From Streptomyces sp. NBC_01465 (lineage in GTDB: Bacteria; Actinomycetota; Actinomycetes; Streptomycetales; Streptomycetaceae), in NCBI RefSeq assembly GCF_036227325.1, contig NZ_CP109467.1, positions 7,998,001-8,062,000 on the forward strand: DNA of 64,000 bases, given 5' to 3'. Below the pieces are notes generated by a model. It saw only the letters and a program-made list of their open reading frames with translations. It ran no database searches and had not been told where the DNA came from. Of the stretch, positions 1-9,060 are shown one piece after another. A program made the position numbers and the translations under genes. Every line of letters begins with the position of its first letter. Position 1 is the stretch's first letter.

Positions 1-54
1 TCTGCGCAACGGGAACCCTAGCTTCGGCGAGACCTGTTCGGAAACCCGTGCATT

Positions 55-70
55 GTTCGACATCTCGAAC
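55..70 (+). promoter_or_regulatory. GTTCGA-N4-TCGAAC operator (site 1)
   Basis: GTTCGACATCTCGAAC is a perfect 6-bp inverted repeat with a 4-bp spacer, ending 41 bp before the GH27 start. The 16-mer is the exact reverse complement of the site at 40791-40806, and related sites precede the GH62, GH43 and beta-helix protein genes. This is probably a repressor operator; the cognate factor is unknown. Confidence 0.65.
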
Positions 71-111
71 AATCTTCGGTGTTCGATTGGTACGCCCTGG
101 AAGGAACCCGT

Positions 112-2214
112 ATGCCCCTTCAGCGTTTCGCCCCCCGAACAAGGCGCCTGTGCAGAGCCGTCCTCGTCCGTACCGCGGTGCTCGCGATGGCCGCCGGTGC
201 CCTGGTCGGCCTCCAGAACCAGCAGGCCACCGAACTGGGCCGGGCGGAACCGGTCGCGGTGACGTCCCATCAGGTCGCGGTACCCCCGGCGCCGATGGGC
301 TGGGCCTCGTGGAACACCTTCGCCGCGAAAATCGACTACAACGTGATCAAGGCGCAGGTCGACGCGTTCGTCGCGGCCGGACTGCCGCAGGCCGGGTACA
401 AGTACATCAACCTCGACGAGGGCTGGTGGCAAGGCACCCGCGACAGCCAGGGCAACATCACCATCGACGAGTCCGAGTGGCCCGGCGGTATGAGCGCCAT
501 CGCCGACTACATCCACAGCAAGGGCCTCAAGGCGGGCATCTACACCGACGCGGGCAAGGACGGCTGCGGCTACTACTACCCGACGGGCCGCCCGGCCGCG
601 CCCGGCAGCGGCAGCGAGGGCCACTACGAGCGGGACATGCTCCAGTTCTCCCAGTGGGGCTTCGACTACGTCAAGGTCGACTGGTGCGGCGGCGACGTCG
701 AGGGCCTCGACGCGAAGACGACGTACCAGGCCATTGGCGACGCCGCCGCCAAGGCTTCGGCGACCACCGGCCGCGAGCTGAAACTGTCCATCTGCAACTG
801 GGGCAAGCAGAACCCCTGGAACTGGGGCGCAGGCATGTCGTCCCTGTGGCGTACCAACACCGACATCATTTTCTACGGCCAGTCGCCGTCGTGGGACAGC
901 ATGCTCGCCAACTTCGACACGAACGTGCACCCCTCGGCCCAGCACACCGGCTACTACGACGACCCGGACATGCTCATGGTCGGCATGGACGGCTTCACCG
1001 CCGCCCAGAACCGCAGCCACATGAACCTGTGGGCCATCTCGGGCGCCCCGCTCCTCGCCGGCAACAACATAGCCACGATGAGCACGCAGACGCGTGACAT
1101 CCTCACGAACCCCGAGGTCGTCGCGGTCGACCAGGACCCGCGCGGCCTCCAGGGCGTCAAGGTCGCCGAGGACACCACCGGACTGCAGGTCTACGGCAAG
1201 GTCCTGTCCGGCACCGGCAAACGGGCCGTCGTCCTGCTCAACCGCACCTCCACCGCGCAGAACATGACCGTCCGCTGGTCCGACCTCGGCCTGACCGGCG
1301 CCTCCGCCACGGTCCGCAACCTCTGGACGCGCTCCAACGCGGGCAGTTTCAGCACCAGTTACACCGTCTCCGTCCCCGCCAAGGACTCCGTGATGCTCAC
1401 GGTCACCGGCGGCACCGAGGCGGCGAGCTCCACGTACGAGGCCGAGGCCACCGCCAACACCAAGGGCGGCTCCGCGGCCAACGCCACCTGCGCCAACTGC
1501 TCCGGCGCCACCAAGGTGGGCAATGTCGGCGACGGCGCCGCCAACACCCTCCGCTTCAACAACGTCACGGCCGACGCCACGGGCGCCAAGGTCGTCGACG
1601 TCGCCTACACCAACGGCAGCAACGCGGCCCGTACGGCCGTCCTCCAGGTCAACGGGCAGCAGGCCACCACGGTGTCCTTCCCGCCGACCGGCTCGTGGAC
1701 CACGCCCGGCACCGTTTCGGTCGAGGTGTCCCTGGCCAAGGGCTCGTCGAACACGCTGACGTTCTCCAACTCATCTGCCTGGACACCGGACTTCGACGCC
1801 ATCGAGGTCCGCCCGCTGCCCGGCGCGAACGGCGCCCAGGCGGTCGGAGCGCAGTCGAACCGCTGCCTCGACATCAACAACAACACCATCACCAACGGCA
1901 CCGACGCGCAGTTGTGGACCTGCAACGGCGGTGAGAACCAGTCGTGGAACAACACCTCACGCAAGCAGCTCGTGGTCTACGGCAACAAGTGCCTGGACGC
2001 CTACAACCGTGGCACGACCAACGGCACCAGGGTCGTCATCTGGGACTGCAACGGCCAGAACAACCAGCAGTGGAACGTCAACGCGGACGGCACCATCACC
2101 AACGTGAACGCCGGCCTCTGCCTTGACGCCACCGGCGGGGGAACCGCCAACGGCACCAAGCTGGTCCTGTGGACCTGCAACGGCAGCAACAGTCAGAAGT
2201 GGGCTCTGTCGTAG
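112..2214 (+). CDS. Secreted GH27 glycosidase with CBM13, probable beta-L-arabinopyranosidase
   Basis: The 700-aa product has a Sec signal (about residues 1-45), a GH27 barrel (60-335), a beta-domain (340-430), a CBM35-like jelly roll starting near 436, and a CBM13 trefoil from about 576. D190 in KVDWCGG is the expected nucleophile, and D284 in YDDPDML the acid/base. GH27 alpha-galactosidases have a DD pair after strand 2, but here it reads NLDEGWW (D102, E103). As I recall, the same Asp-to-Glu change and the same four-domain layout define the Streptomyces avermitilis beta-L-arabinopyranosidase, so that activity is preferred over plain alpha-galactosidase. ATG 112 was chosen over ATG 79 because GGAAGGAA lies just upstream and the signal peptide is then normal. 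A GTTCGA operator precedes it. It probably acts outside the cell on arabinogalactan side chains. Confidence 0.88.
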   Translation: MPLQRFAPRTRRLCRAVLVRTAVLAMAAGALVGLQNQQATELGRAEPVAVTSHQVAVPPAPMGWASWNTFAAKIDYNVIKAQVDAFVAAGLPQAGYKYINLDEGWWQGTRDSQGNITIDESEWPGGMSAIADYIHSKGLKAGIYTDAGKDGCGYYYPTGRPAAPGSGSEGHYERDMLQFSQWGFDYVKVDWCGGDVEGLDAKTTYQAIGDAAAKASATTGRELKLSICNWGKQNPWNWGAGMSSLWRTNTDIIFYGQSPSWDSMLANFDTNVHPSAQHTGYYDDPDMLMVGMDGFTAAQNRSHMNLWAISGAPLLAGNNIATMSTQTRDILTNPEVVAVDQDPRGLQGVKVAEDTTGLQVYGKVLSGTGKRAVVLLNRTSTAQNMTVRWSDLGLTGASATVRNLWTRSNAGSFSTSYTVSVPAKDSVMLTVTGGTEAASSTYEAEATANTKGGSAANATCANCSGATKVGNVGDGAANTLRFNNVTADATGAKVVDVAYTNGSNAARTAVLQVNGQQATTVSFPPTGSWTTPGTVSVEVSLAKGSSNTLTFSNSSAWTPDFDAIEVRPLPGANGAQAVGAQSNRCLDINNNTITNGTDAQLWTCNGGENQSWNNTSRKQLVVYGNKCLDAYNRGTTNGTRVVIWDCNGQNNQQWNVNADGTITNVNAGLCLDATGGGTANGTKLVLWTCNGSNSQKWALS

Positions 2215-2347
2215 CCCGCATCACAGGGCGAGCAACTGCAAGACGCCGCGGTCGGCGCCGGGGCGCTGAGGCGTCAAAGCAATCCCCGCCGACAACTCGT
2301 TCGATGCGACCACTACCCCGGCTCTGCGTACCCCCTGGAGACACCAG

Positions 2348-3730
2348 ATGAGCGCAACCCCCCTCCCGTCACGCCGGTTGTTCCTCGGCATGGCCGCTGC
2401 CATGCCGCTGTCCGTGACCGGCGCGTCGACCATCGGTAGCCAGTCCGCGGCGGCCGCGACCGGCTCCCCGTTCGTCATGGGCTACTTCACCGAGTCGCGG
2501 AACGGCCTCGGTACCGACTACGGCCTGCACCTGGCCGTCAGCACCGACGCGCTGCAATGGATGCCGCTGAATCAGAACAGCCCCGTCGTGACCCCGACCG
2601 GGGGCACGGGCGGTCTGCGCGACCCCTTCATCTTGCCCAAGCAGGACGGCACCTACGTCGTCATGGCGACCGACCTGAAGGGAACCAACTGGAATCTGCG
2701 GAGCCAGTACATCCACGTCTGGGACTCCGCCGACCTGCGCTCCTTCGACAACTACCGCCTGCTGAAGCTGCACTCGATGGCCACCCACAGTTGGGCGCCC
2801 GAAGCCTTCTGGGACGCCTCCCGCGGCCAGTACGCCATCATCTACTCGTCCGTCAACAGCAGCGGACACAACGTGATCATGGTGAACTACACCACGGATT
2901 TCAAGACGGTGACGTCGCCGCAGGTCTTCTTCGACCCGGGCTACGACATCATCGACGGATCCCTGGCCATGAACGTGAACGGCGTCAACTACCTGTATTT
3001 CAAGGCGCGCAACAGCCTCGTGGGCGCGAAGTCCACCTCGCTCGATCCCGGGAGCTTCACCGTCTTCACCTCGGGGTTGGCGCCGCAAGGAGGCATCGAG
3101 GCACCGATCCTCGTCAAGTCCCAGCCTTCCGGCACCTGGTACCTGTGGGGCGACGCCAACGCGGTGTTCTACGCCTGGCAGACCAGCGACCTGTCCACCG
3201 GCACCTGGACCGCCACCGACCGGCGCACCTACACCCAGCCGCTGAACTCCAAACACGCCACCATCCAGTCGATGCCCCAGGCGGTGTACGACAACATGGT
3301 CGCCAAGTGGGGCAAGCCCGCCTGGAACCGGCTGAAGTCCTACAACTTCCCGGACAGATACTGGCGGCACGCCGATGACATCGGCCGCATCGACCCGTAC
3401 CCGTTCGACCCGTACACCGACTCCGAATGGAAGGTGGTGCCGGGGCTGGCCGACCCCTCCGGCGTCTCCTTCCAGTCCGTCGACAACTCGCCCCGCTACC
3501 TGCGGCACTCCTACTACCAGCTGCGACTGGACGTCAACGACGGCACCACGACGTTCGCCAAGGACGCCACCTTCTACAAGACCGCCGGGCTCGCCGACCC
3601 CTCCTGGTCGTCGTTCCGCTCGTACAACTACCCGGACCGCTACATCCGGCACTACGACTACGTGCTGCGCATCGACCCGATCTCCACCGCCGGCGGCAGG
3701 GCTGACGCCACGTTCTCCGTCTGGTACTGA
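2348..3730 (+). CDS. Tat-exported GH43 enzyme with C-terminal CBM42 (AbfB domain)
   Basis: The 460-aa protein starts with a twin-arginine type leader (SRRLFLG, then a hydrophobic stretch to about residue 37). A five-bladed propeller of GH43 type follows (about 45-300), with LRDPFI and WAPEAFWD blocks typical of the family. Residues about 315-460 hold AbfB/CBM42 repeats (SYNFPDRYWRH, NSPRYLRHSYYQLRLD, SYNYPDRYIRHYDYVLRID), which bind arabinofuranose side chains. The family and the lectin module suggest an exo-acting arabinofuranosidase or a related side-chain enzyme; the exact GH43 subfamily cannot be read safely. A GGAG ribosome site precedes ATG 2348, 133 bp after the GH27 stop, so co-transcription with GH27 is possible. 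Confidence 0.85.
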   Translation: MSATPLPSRRLFLGMAAAMPLSVTGASTIGSQSAAAATGSPFVMGYFTESRNGLGTDYGLHLAVSTDALQWMPLNQNSPVVTPTGGTGGLRDPFILPKQDGTYVVMATDLKGTNWNLRSQYIHVWDSADLRSFDNYRLLKLHSMATHSWAPEAFWDASRGQYAIIYSSVNSSGHNVIMVNYTTDFKTVTSPQVFFDPGYDIIDGSLAMNVNGVNYLYFKARNSLVGAKSTSLDPGSFTVFTSGLAPQGGIEAPILVKSQPSGTWYLWGDANAVFYAWQTSDLSTGTWTATDRRTYTQPLNSKHATIQSMPQAVYDNMVAKWGKPAWNRLKSYNFPDRYWRHADDIGRIDPYPFDPYTDSEWKVVPGLADPSGVSFQSVDNSPRYLRHSYYQLRLDVNDGTTTFAKDATFYKTAGLADPSWSSFRSYNYPDRYIRHYDYVLRIDPISTAGGRADATFSVWY

Positions 3731-3955
3731 GCCGCATAGACGGCGATAACTCACCCTGAAATAAGTAGTATTCATTTCGAGGTGGTGGTTTCGCTGGACG
3801 GGTTGGACGGGCGCGGTAAGGGTGCCGATCGGCAAAGCCGATGGTGTCCCGACCTGGCACTTTTCTTGGCTGCGGGTGGCGCTCAGGGCATCGATCCTTG
3901 ATGCGTCCGCATGTCATCGATGTTGCACCAATGAAAAATAAGTACGCCTATCGTC

Positions 3956-3985
3956 TTGACGTAGATGTCCTCATGCCTCGATAAA
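3956..3985 (+). promoter_or_regulatory. Putative promoter of the GH141-like gene
   Basis: TTGACG at 3956-3961 is followed after 18 bp by GATAAA at 3980-3985. The predicted leader is about 37 nt and contains the GGAGGAGG ribosome site. No GTTCGA or GAAGCGCTTC palindrome is visible between 3731 and 4028. The rest of that gap is AT-richer than its surroundings and holds only a short ATCGGC/GCCGAT hairpin at 3828-3842. Confidence 0.5.
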
Positions 3986-4028
3986 TGCAACTCATAAGCA
4001 GCGGGGGTATGGAGGAGGACACCACCAG

Positions 4029-6719
4029 ATGAGACCCATGCGCATCTGCGCGGGGACGGTCAAGGCGCTCGCAGCGGCAGTTGTCGTCTTTGCGGCCGTG
4101 CTGCCCGTTCAACCCGCCTACGCGGCCACGACGAACTTCTACGTCGACCCTGTCAATGGCAGTGACAGCAACTCGGGAACCAGCACCGCCGCGGCGTTCA
4201 AGACCGTCCAGGCCGCGAAGGCCGCGGTCCGAGCCGTCAACGCGAGCATGTCCGACGACATCGTCGTGAACCTGCGCGGAGGCACCTACCCCCTCACTGC
4301 CCCGATCACCTTCGGCGCCAGCGACTCGGGCACGAACGGCCACACGGTCGTCTACCAGGCCTACAACGGCGAGAAGCCCGTGATCACCAGCGGCAAGGCG
4401 ATCGCCGGCTGGACCGCGGCTGCCAACGGCGAGTACAAGGCGCCCGTGGGCGCCTTCAACTTCCGGCAGCTGTACGTCAACGGGGTCCGCGCCACCCGGT
4501 CCCGCTTCCCCGACATCGGCTCGGACTTCCAGCTCCAGGGCAGTGACAAGCCCAACAAGCTGCTGAAGGTGCTCAGTTCACAGGTCTCCGACTGGAACCA
4601 GCTCAGCAAGGTCGAGATGATGCTGGAAACGCAGTGGGGCGAGAGCTTCCTGCGGCTGAAGTCGATCAGCTCCAGCAACGGCACCGCCAACGTGTCGATC
4701 CAGGACCACGAGGCAGGCATCCTCTTCCAGCGCCCCTTCCCGGTGCTCTCCGACGGCGTTCCCCTGCACTTCGAGAACGCCCACGAGTTCCTCAACGAGC
4801 CGGGCGAGTTCTACGTCGACACAGCCGCGCAGACCGTCTACTACAAACCCCGTCCCGGCGAGGACATGTCCACGGCCACCGTGCAGGCGCCGACGCTCAG
4901 GACACTGTTCGACATCAAGGGCACGAACCTCGGCAGTCCCGTCCACGACCTGCGCTTCTCCGGGATCGCCTTCACCCAGACCACCTGGATGGAAGCGACC
5001 GACAACGGCTACCTCGACGCCCAGGGCGGCAACTACAACCTCTCGGCCGACAACTCCAACAACCAGTACGTCGACCGTCCGCCGGCCGGGGTCCAGGCCT
5101 CGTACGCCGACCGCGTCTCCTTCACTGGCAACACCTTCACGCAGATGGGCGCCACCGCGCTCGACCTGCACCACGGCGTGCACGACAGCACCGTGACCGG
5201 AAACCTGATCCACGACATCGCCGGCAACGGCATCATGGTCGGCAAGTTCTCCGACCCGACCGTGGAGTACCACACCGTCTACAACCCGCCCAGCTCGCCG
5301 CCTGGTGAGGACGCCCGGGAGGTGGTCAAGAACGTCACCGTCAAGAACAACCTGATCACCCGGATCGGGGAGGACTACCTGGGAACCGCGGGCATCAACG
5401 CGGGTTTCGTCAACAGCACCACCATCGACCACAACGACATCTCCGACACTCCGTGGGCCGGCATCTCGCTCGGCTGGGGCTGGCAGTCGGCGGCCAACGC
5501 CGAAGGCAACAACAGCATCAGCTACAACCGCATCGGCAACGTGATGAACCGGCTGTGCGACTCCGCCGGTATCTACCACCTCTCGAACGACCCGGGCACG
5601 GTCATCAGCGGCAACTACGTCCACGACGCGATACGAGCCCCGTCCGCCTGCGGCAACGCCGTGCACGGTGTCTACCTGGACGAGGGGTCGGACAACATGA
5701 CCCTTTCGAACAACGTGCTGTCGCGTACCGACGGATTCATCAACCAGAACCGCAACGGCTCCAATGTCACGCTCACCAACAACACGACATCCGGCGACTC
5801 GGTGATCAAGGCCTCCGGTCTTGAGTCCGCTTACCAGGGGCTGGCGACGAAGCTCGACCTCGCCTACAACAAGTCGGCGTCCGCCTCGTCGGTCTACGAT
5901 TCCGGCACGCCGGCCACGAACGCCGTCGACAACAACAACTCAACCGGCTGGTCGCCCACCGGAAGCGACTCGTCGGCGTGGTGGCAGGTCGACCTGGGGC
6001 AGGCCTACCAGCTCGGTCAGTTCTCACTGACAACCCGCCAGAACCTGGACCAGTCCGAGACCCGCGGCAACTTCGAGATCCGGGCCTCCAACGACCCCTC
6101 CTTCGGCAGCTACACCGTCCTGGGACGTCAGACGGACACCCTGCCGTTCGCCGCGACGCTCACGAGCAACGTCGACGTCCGCCAGCAGTTCCGCTACGTG
6201 CGGGTCGCCAAGACCGACGGCGCCTACTTCTACATCACGGACTTCAGTGTGCAGCGGGCCGACGGGGCGCTGGAGGACGCGACCGGTAGGCCGACCATCA
6301 ACCCGTCGACGTTCTACACGATCAAGAACGTCAACAGCGGTCAGATGATGGACGTCTACGGAGGGTCCACCGCCGACGGCGGCAGCGTCGTCCAGTGGCC
6401 GAGCACCGGTGGCGCCAACCAGCAGTGGACCGTCGTTCCGGTCACCGGGCAGCTCTACAGGATCGTGAACAGGAACAGCGGCAAGGCCCTCGAGATGAAC
6501 TTCTCCAGCCACTGGAAGGGGACCGCGGCGCTGCAGCGGACCTACGGCGGTGGCAACAACCAGCTGTGGTACTTCGAGCCGACCAGCGGCGGGTATCTCA
6601 TCCGCAACTTCGAGAGCAGACAGGTCCTGGAGGTGGGCAGCGGATCGACGGCGAACGGAGCCGCCATCGCACAGTGGATGGCCCTGAACCAGTCCAACCA
6701 GGCCTGGACGATCCAGTGA
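4029..6719 (+). CDS. Secreted right-handed beta-helix enzyme (GH141-like) with CBM32 and CBM13
   Basis: The 896-aa product has a Sec signal ending near VQPAYA. A long parallel beta-helix opens with YVDPVNGSDSNSGT and runs to about residue 600, including AGISLGWGWQSA and an AGIYHLSNDPGTVISGNYVHD...GVYLDEGSDN block. An F5/8-type (CBM32) module lies at about 620-740 and a CBM13 trefoil at about 757-896. Helix and motifs are shared with the protein at 29822-32275. Family GH141 (known members: alpha-L-fucosidase from RG-II, xylanase) fits best, but substrate cannot be read from sequence. ATG 4038 is an alternative start; GGAGGAGG favours 4029. It is transcribed away from the convergent anchored arabinofuranosidase. 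Confidence 0.78.
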   Translation: MRPMRICAGTVKALAAAVVVFAAVLPVQPAYAATTNFYVDPVNGSDSNSGTSTAAAFKTVQAAKAAVRAVNASMSDDIVVNLRGGTYPLTAPITFGASDSGTNGHTVVYQAYNGEKPVITSGKAIAGWTAAANGEYKAPVGAFNFRQLYVNGVRATRSRFPDIGSDFQLQGSDKPNKLLKVLSSQVSDWNQLSKVEMMLETQWGESFLRLKSISSSNGTANVSIQDHEAGILFQRPFPVLSDGVPLHFENAHEFLNEPGEFYVDTAAQTVYYKPRPGEDMSTATVQAPTLRTLFDIKGTNLGSPVHDLRFSGIAFTQTTWMEATDNGYLDAQGGNYNLSADNSNNQYVDRPPAGVQASYADRVSFTGNTFTQMGATALDLHHGVHDSTVTGNLIHDIAGNGIMVGKFSDPTVEYHTVYNPPSSPPGEDAREVVKNVTVKNNLITRIGEDYLGTAGINAGFVNSTTIDHNDISDTPWAGISLGWGWQSAANAEGNNSISYNRIGNVMNRLCDSAGIYHLSNDPGTVISGNYVHDAIRAPSACGNAVHGVYLDEGSDNMTLSNNVLSRTDGFINQNRNGSNVTLTNNTTSGDSVIKASGLESAYQGLATKLDLAYNKSASASSVYDSGTPATNAVDNNNSTGWSPTGSDSSAWWQVDLGQAYQLGQFSLTTRQNLDQSETRGNFEIRASNDPSFGSYTVLGRQTDTLPFAATLTSNVDVRQQFRYVRVAKTDGAYFYITDFSVQRADGALEDATGRPTINPSTFYTIKNVNSGQMMDVYGGSTADGGSVVQWPSTGGANQQWTVVPVTGQLYRIVNRNSGKALEMNFSSHWKGTAALQRTYGGGNNQLWYFEPTSGGYLIRNFESRQVLEVGSGSTANGAAIAQWMALNQSNQAWTIQ

Positions 6720-6780
6720 CAGGGCCAACCCACTTAAGGCAGTGGGGCATTAGGGTCTGCGTGGAGTTGTGATCTCTTGA

Positions 6781-6806
6781 GGCCCCGGCCAGGGAAGGTC
6801 GGGGCC
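6781..6806. terminator. Hairpin between convergent genes
   Basis: GGCCCCGGCC, loop AGGGAA, GGTCGGGGCC: a 10-bp GC stem with one G-U pair. It lies 61 bp after the GH141-like stop and about 200 bp beyond the facing gene, so it may serve both strands. The rest of 6720-7003 shows no gene. Confidence 0.6.
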
Positions 6807-7003
6807 CTTGGGGTGGAACGGCGGGGTGGCTCGACCACAACCTTCGGATACCGCGTGGGAGCGAGACGGTCGGCACCTGCGGAAGCCGGTCGGACGCCGT
6901 GGTGGAGCTTGCCGAACTCGTCGACCACGGCGGAGGCCGACGGCCCGGCGCGCATGTCACGGTGGGTGGCGTTGCTGCCGGGCCGTCAGTCACTTACGCG
7001 GTC

Positions 7004-8779
7004 TCACTTCCTGTGCAGAGCCCTGCTGCGACGTCCGCGAAGCAGCAGCATGCCGCCGGCAGCGATGACCAGCAGGCCACCGACGGCGCTGTACGTGACA
7101 GTGGTGCTCGCCCCGGTGGAAGCCAGGTCGCCGGACGTGCTGCTCGGGGTCGTCCCGTCGACGCGTGCGCCGATCTCACCCTGCGCGCGGGTGCCGGTCG
7201 TGCCGGAGACGACCGGCGCGGCGACGGTCGGAGTGGGGGCGGGTGTCGGCTTGGCGGCGCCGGCGGTCCCCGGCGCGGGCTTCAGCTGAAGGGTCGTGAT
7301 CGAGTACGGCGGCAGCGTCTGTGCGGCCGCCGTGCCCCTCTTCGTCGTGGTCAGGGCGGTGTCTCCCTGGGCGTAGGAAACGGTCGTGACCGCTCCTGCG
7401 GCCGGGGTGTATCCGGCGTAGGAGAGCGATACCGGCGCCGCGTTCTGCGGGCTCTTGTTGATCAGCATGACGTTCAGAGCGCCGTTGCTGCTGCGCACCG
7501 CGTGCACAGCGACCGACGTGTTGCCCGAGGACGCCTTGACCATGGTGTCGCCGGGCTTTGCCAGTGCGGTCAGCGAGCGGATGCCCCAGTAGATGGGGAA
7601 GGGGGTGTCGCGTGCCGGTTCGCACTTCCCCCCGGCGCAGGTGCCGGCGGAGAGGATGCCCCCGTCCTGGTAGTCGATCTGGCCGTTGACGGTGGTGGGT
7701 GCTTGGTCCGTGCCGTTGTGCAGGTTCCACCAGTCCACGTGGGTGGCACCCTGCTCGAACCAGGTCATGTAGGTGTCCGACGCGAACAGGGCCGCGGCCT
7801 GGCTGGTCTGGGCGGGTGAGCCGACGGCGCCGTTCTCGGTGACCGCGATCTCCACCGAAGCGGCGTGCGAGCCCGTGTACTTGGCGATCAGTGAGCGCAG
7901 CTCGGACGTGACACCGGCGATCCGGGAGGGGGTCTTCAGCAGGTCGTCCGTGGTGGTGCCGCCCGGATACCAGTGGACGATGGCGAAGTCGATCGAGCTT
8001 CCCGCGATGGAGAGCACCGTGTTGTTCCAGTCGGCGCTGTCACCGGGAGCCTTCTCCTTGTCCGGCCAGCCGCCGGGGGTGGTGAGCACCGCTCCGATCT
8101 TCGCCTTCGGGTCCACGGCCTTCATCGCCTTCGCGTAGGCGACCAGGTTCTTCGCGTACTCCCTCGGGCTCTTGTCGGCGTGCTTGTCTGTTTCCCAGCC
8201 CTTGCCGTCGCCGTAGTACCCGTTGCCGTAGACCTCGTTGCCGATCTCCCAGTACTTCACGCCGTAACCCTTGGTGACGTTGGCGTACTTGACCCAGTCG
8301 GCGGCCTCCTGAGGGGTGCCGGAACCGTAGTTCGCGGTCACGATCGGCCGGGCGCCGACCGTCTTCGCGGTGGCCATGAAGTGGTCGAAGTCGGTGTTGG
8401 ACGGGTTCCTGTAGCCGTCGTCCATGGTGTGGGTCTTCCAGTGGTATACGTCCGCGCCGGAGCCGCCGGGATAGCGCAGCTGCCGAACTCCCGCGGCCTT
8501 CATCAGCGATGACACCTTGGCGGTGCCCATGTGATCGTCGCCCACGCCCGTGTTGAGGCCGGTACCACTGCTGGGCACGGTGCCCAGGGAGGTACCGGCA
8601 TTCACACGGATGTCGACGGTCGGCGCGGCGCCCGCGCTCGGCGCCAGGACGCCGACACCGGCCGAGGCGGCGAGCACCGCCACCGCCCCCGCGACAAAGC
8701 GCCGACGCAACCGGCTACGGCGAGGCGTGCGGCGCCAGGGCATCGGCTGCTCGGCGGTTCTCGGGTCGTTTGGTGACAT
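7004..8779 (-). CDS. Sortase-anchored clan GH-A alpha-L-arabinofuranosidase-like protein (GH51-like)
   Basis: The 591-aa product has a Sec leader rich in Arg (about 1-52). Its TIM barrel carries YWEIGNEVYGNGYYG (candidate acid/base E182) and IAVTENGAV (candidate nucleophile E315), the pair expected for clan GH-A. A Pro/Ala/Thr linker near 510-550 leads to a cell-wall sorting signal: LASTG at 552-556, a hydrophobic helix and an RGRRSRALHRK tail. LAxTG is the motif used by streptomycete class E sortases, so the enzyme should be covalently held on the surface. Annotated relatives are usually called alpha-L-arabinofuranosidases; exact GH family is uncertain. ATG 8779 has GGAG upstream; MPWRR at codon 13 is an alternative. 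Confidence 0.82.
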   Translation of the reverse strand: MSPNDPRTAEQPMPWRRTPRRSRLRRRFVAGAVAVLAASAGVGVLAPSAGAAPTVDIRVNAGTSLGTVPSSGTGLNTGVGDDHMGTAKVSSLMKAAGVRQLRYPGGSGADVYHWKTHTMDDGYRNPSNTDFDHFMATAKTVGARPIVTANYGSGTPQEAADWVKYANVTKGYGVKYWEIGNEVYGNGYYGDGKGWETDKHADKSPREYAKNLVAYAKAMKAVDPKAKIGAVLTTPGGWPDKEKAPGDSADWNNTVLSIAGSSIDFAIVHWYPGGTTTDDLLKTPSRIAGVTSELRSLIAKYTGSHAASVEIAVTENGAVGSPAQTSQAAALFASDTYMTWFEQGATHVDWWNLHNGTDQAPTTVNGQIDYQDGGILSAGTCAGGKCEPARDTPFPIYWGIRSLTALAKPGDTMVKASSGNTSVAVHAVRSSNGALNVMLINKSPQNAAPVSLSYAGYTPAAGAVTTVSYAQGDTALTTTKRGTAAAQTLPPYSITTLQLKPAPGTAGAAKPTPAPTPTVAAPVVSGTTGTRAQGEIGARVDGTTPSSTSGDLASTGASTTVTYSAVGGLLVIAAGGMLLLRGRRSRALHRK

Positions 8780-8942
8780 GTGGGGGGCTCCGATCGGGTG
8801 TTGACACAGAGGGCGTAGCGCCGCTGACCACGGCTCGCCCTCGTCGGTACACCCCCAAGTGGCCACCCGGAGCAGAAAGGTTGCCGCCTCAATCATTTTT
8901 CTCCGAGACGCGGCCGCGACGGTCCTGTTCTCCCTGCCGACT

Positions 8943-8961
8943 CCCGTGATCACGTCACGGG
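8943..8961. promoter_or_regulatory. CCCGTGA-N5-TCACGGG inverted repeat
   Basis: Perfect 7-bp arms, with CGTGATCACG as an inner overlapping palindrome. It is about 165 bp upstream of the anchored arabinofuranosidase start. It is the only notable element in the 8780-9060 gap and an operator role is a guess. Confidence 0.35.
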
Positions 8962-9060
8962 ACCGGCGCGACAACGCGACGCCGGCGGCGAGCGTCCGGC
9001 ACGGGCAACGCCCGGTTCCGTACAGTCGCTCTCCCGCCGGCCGCAACCTGACGCAGCCCC

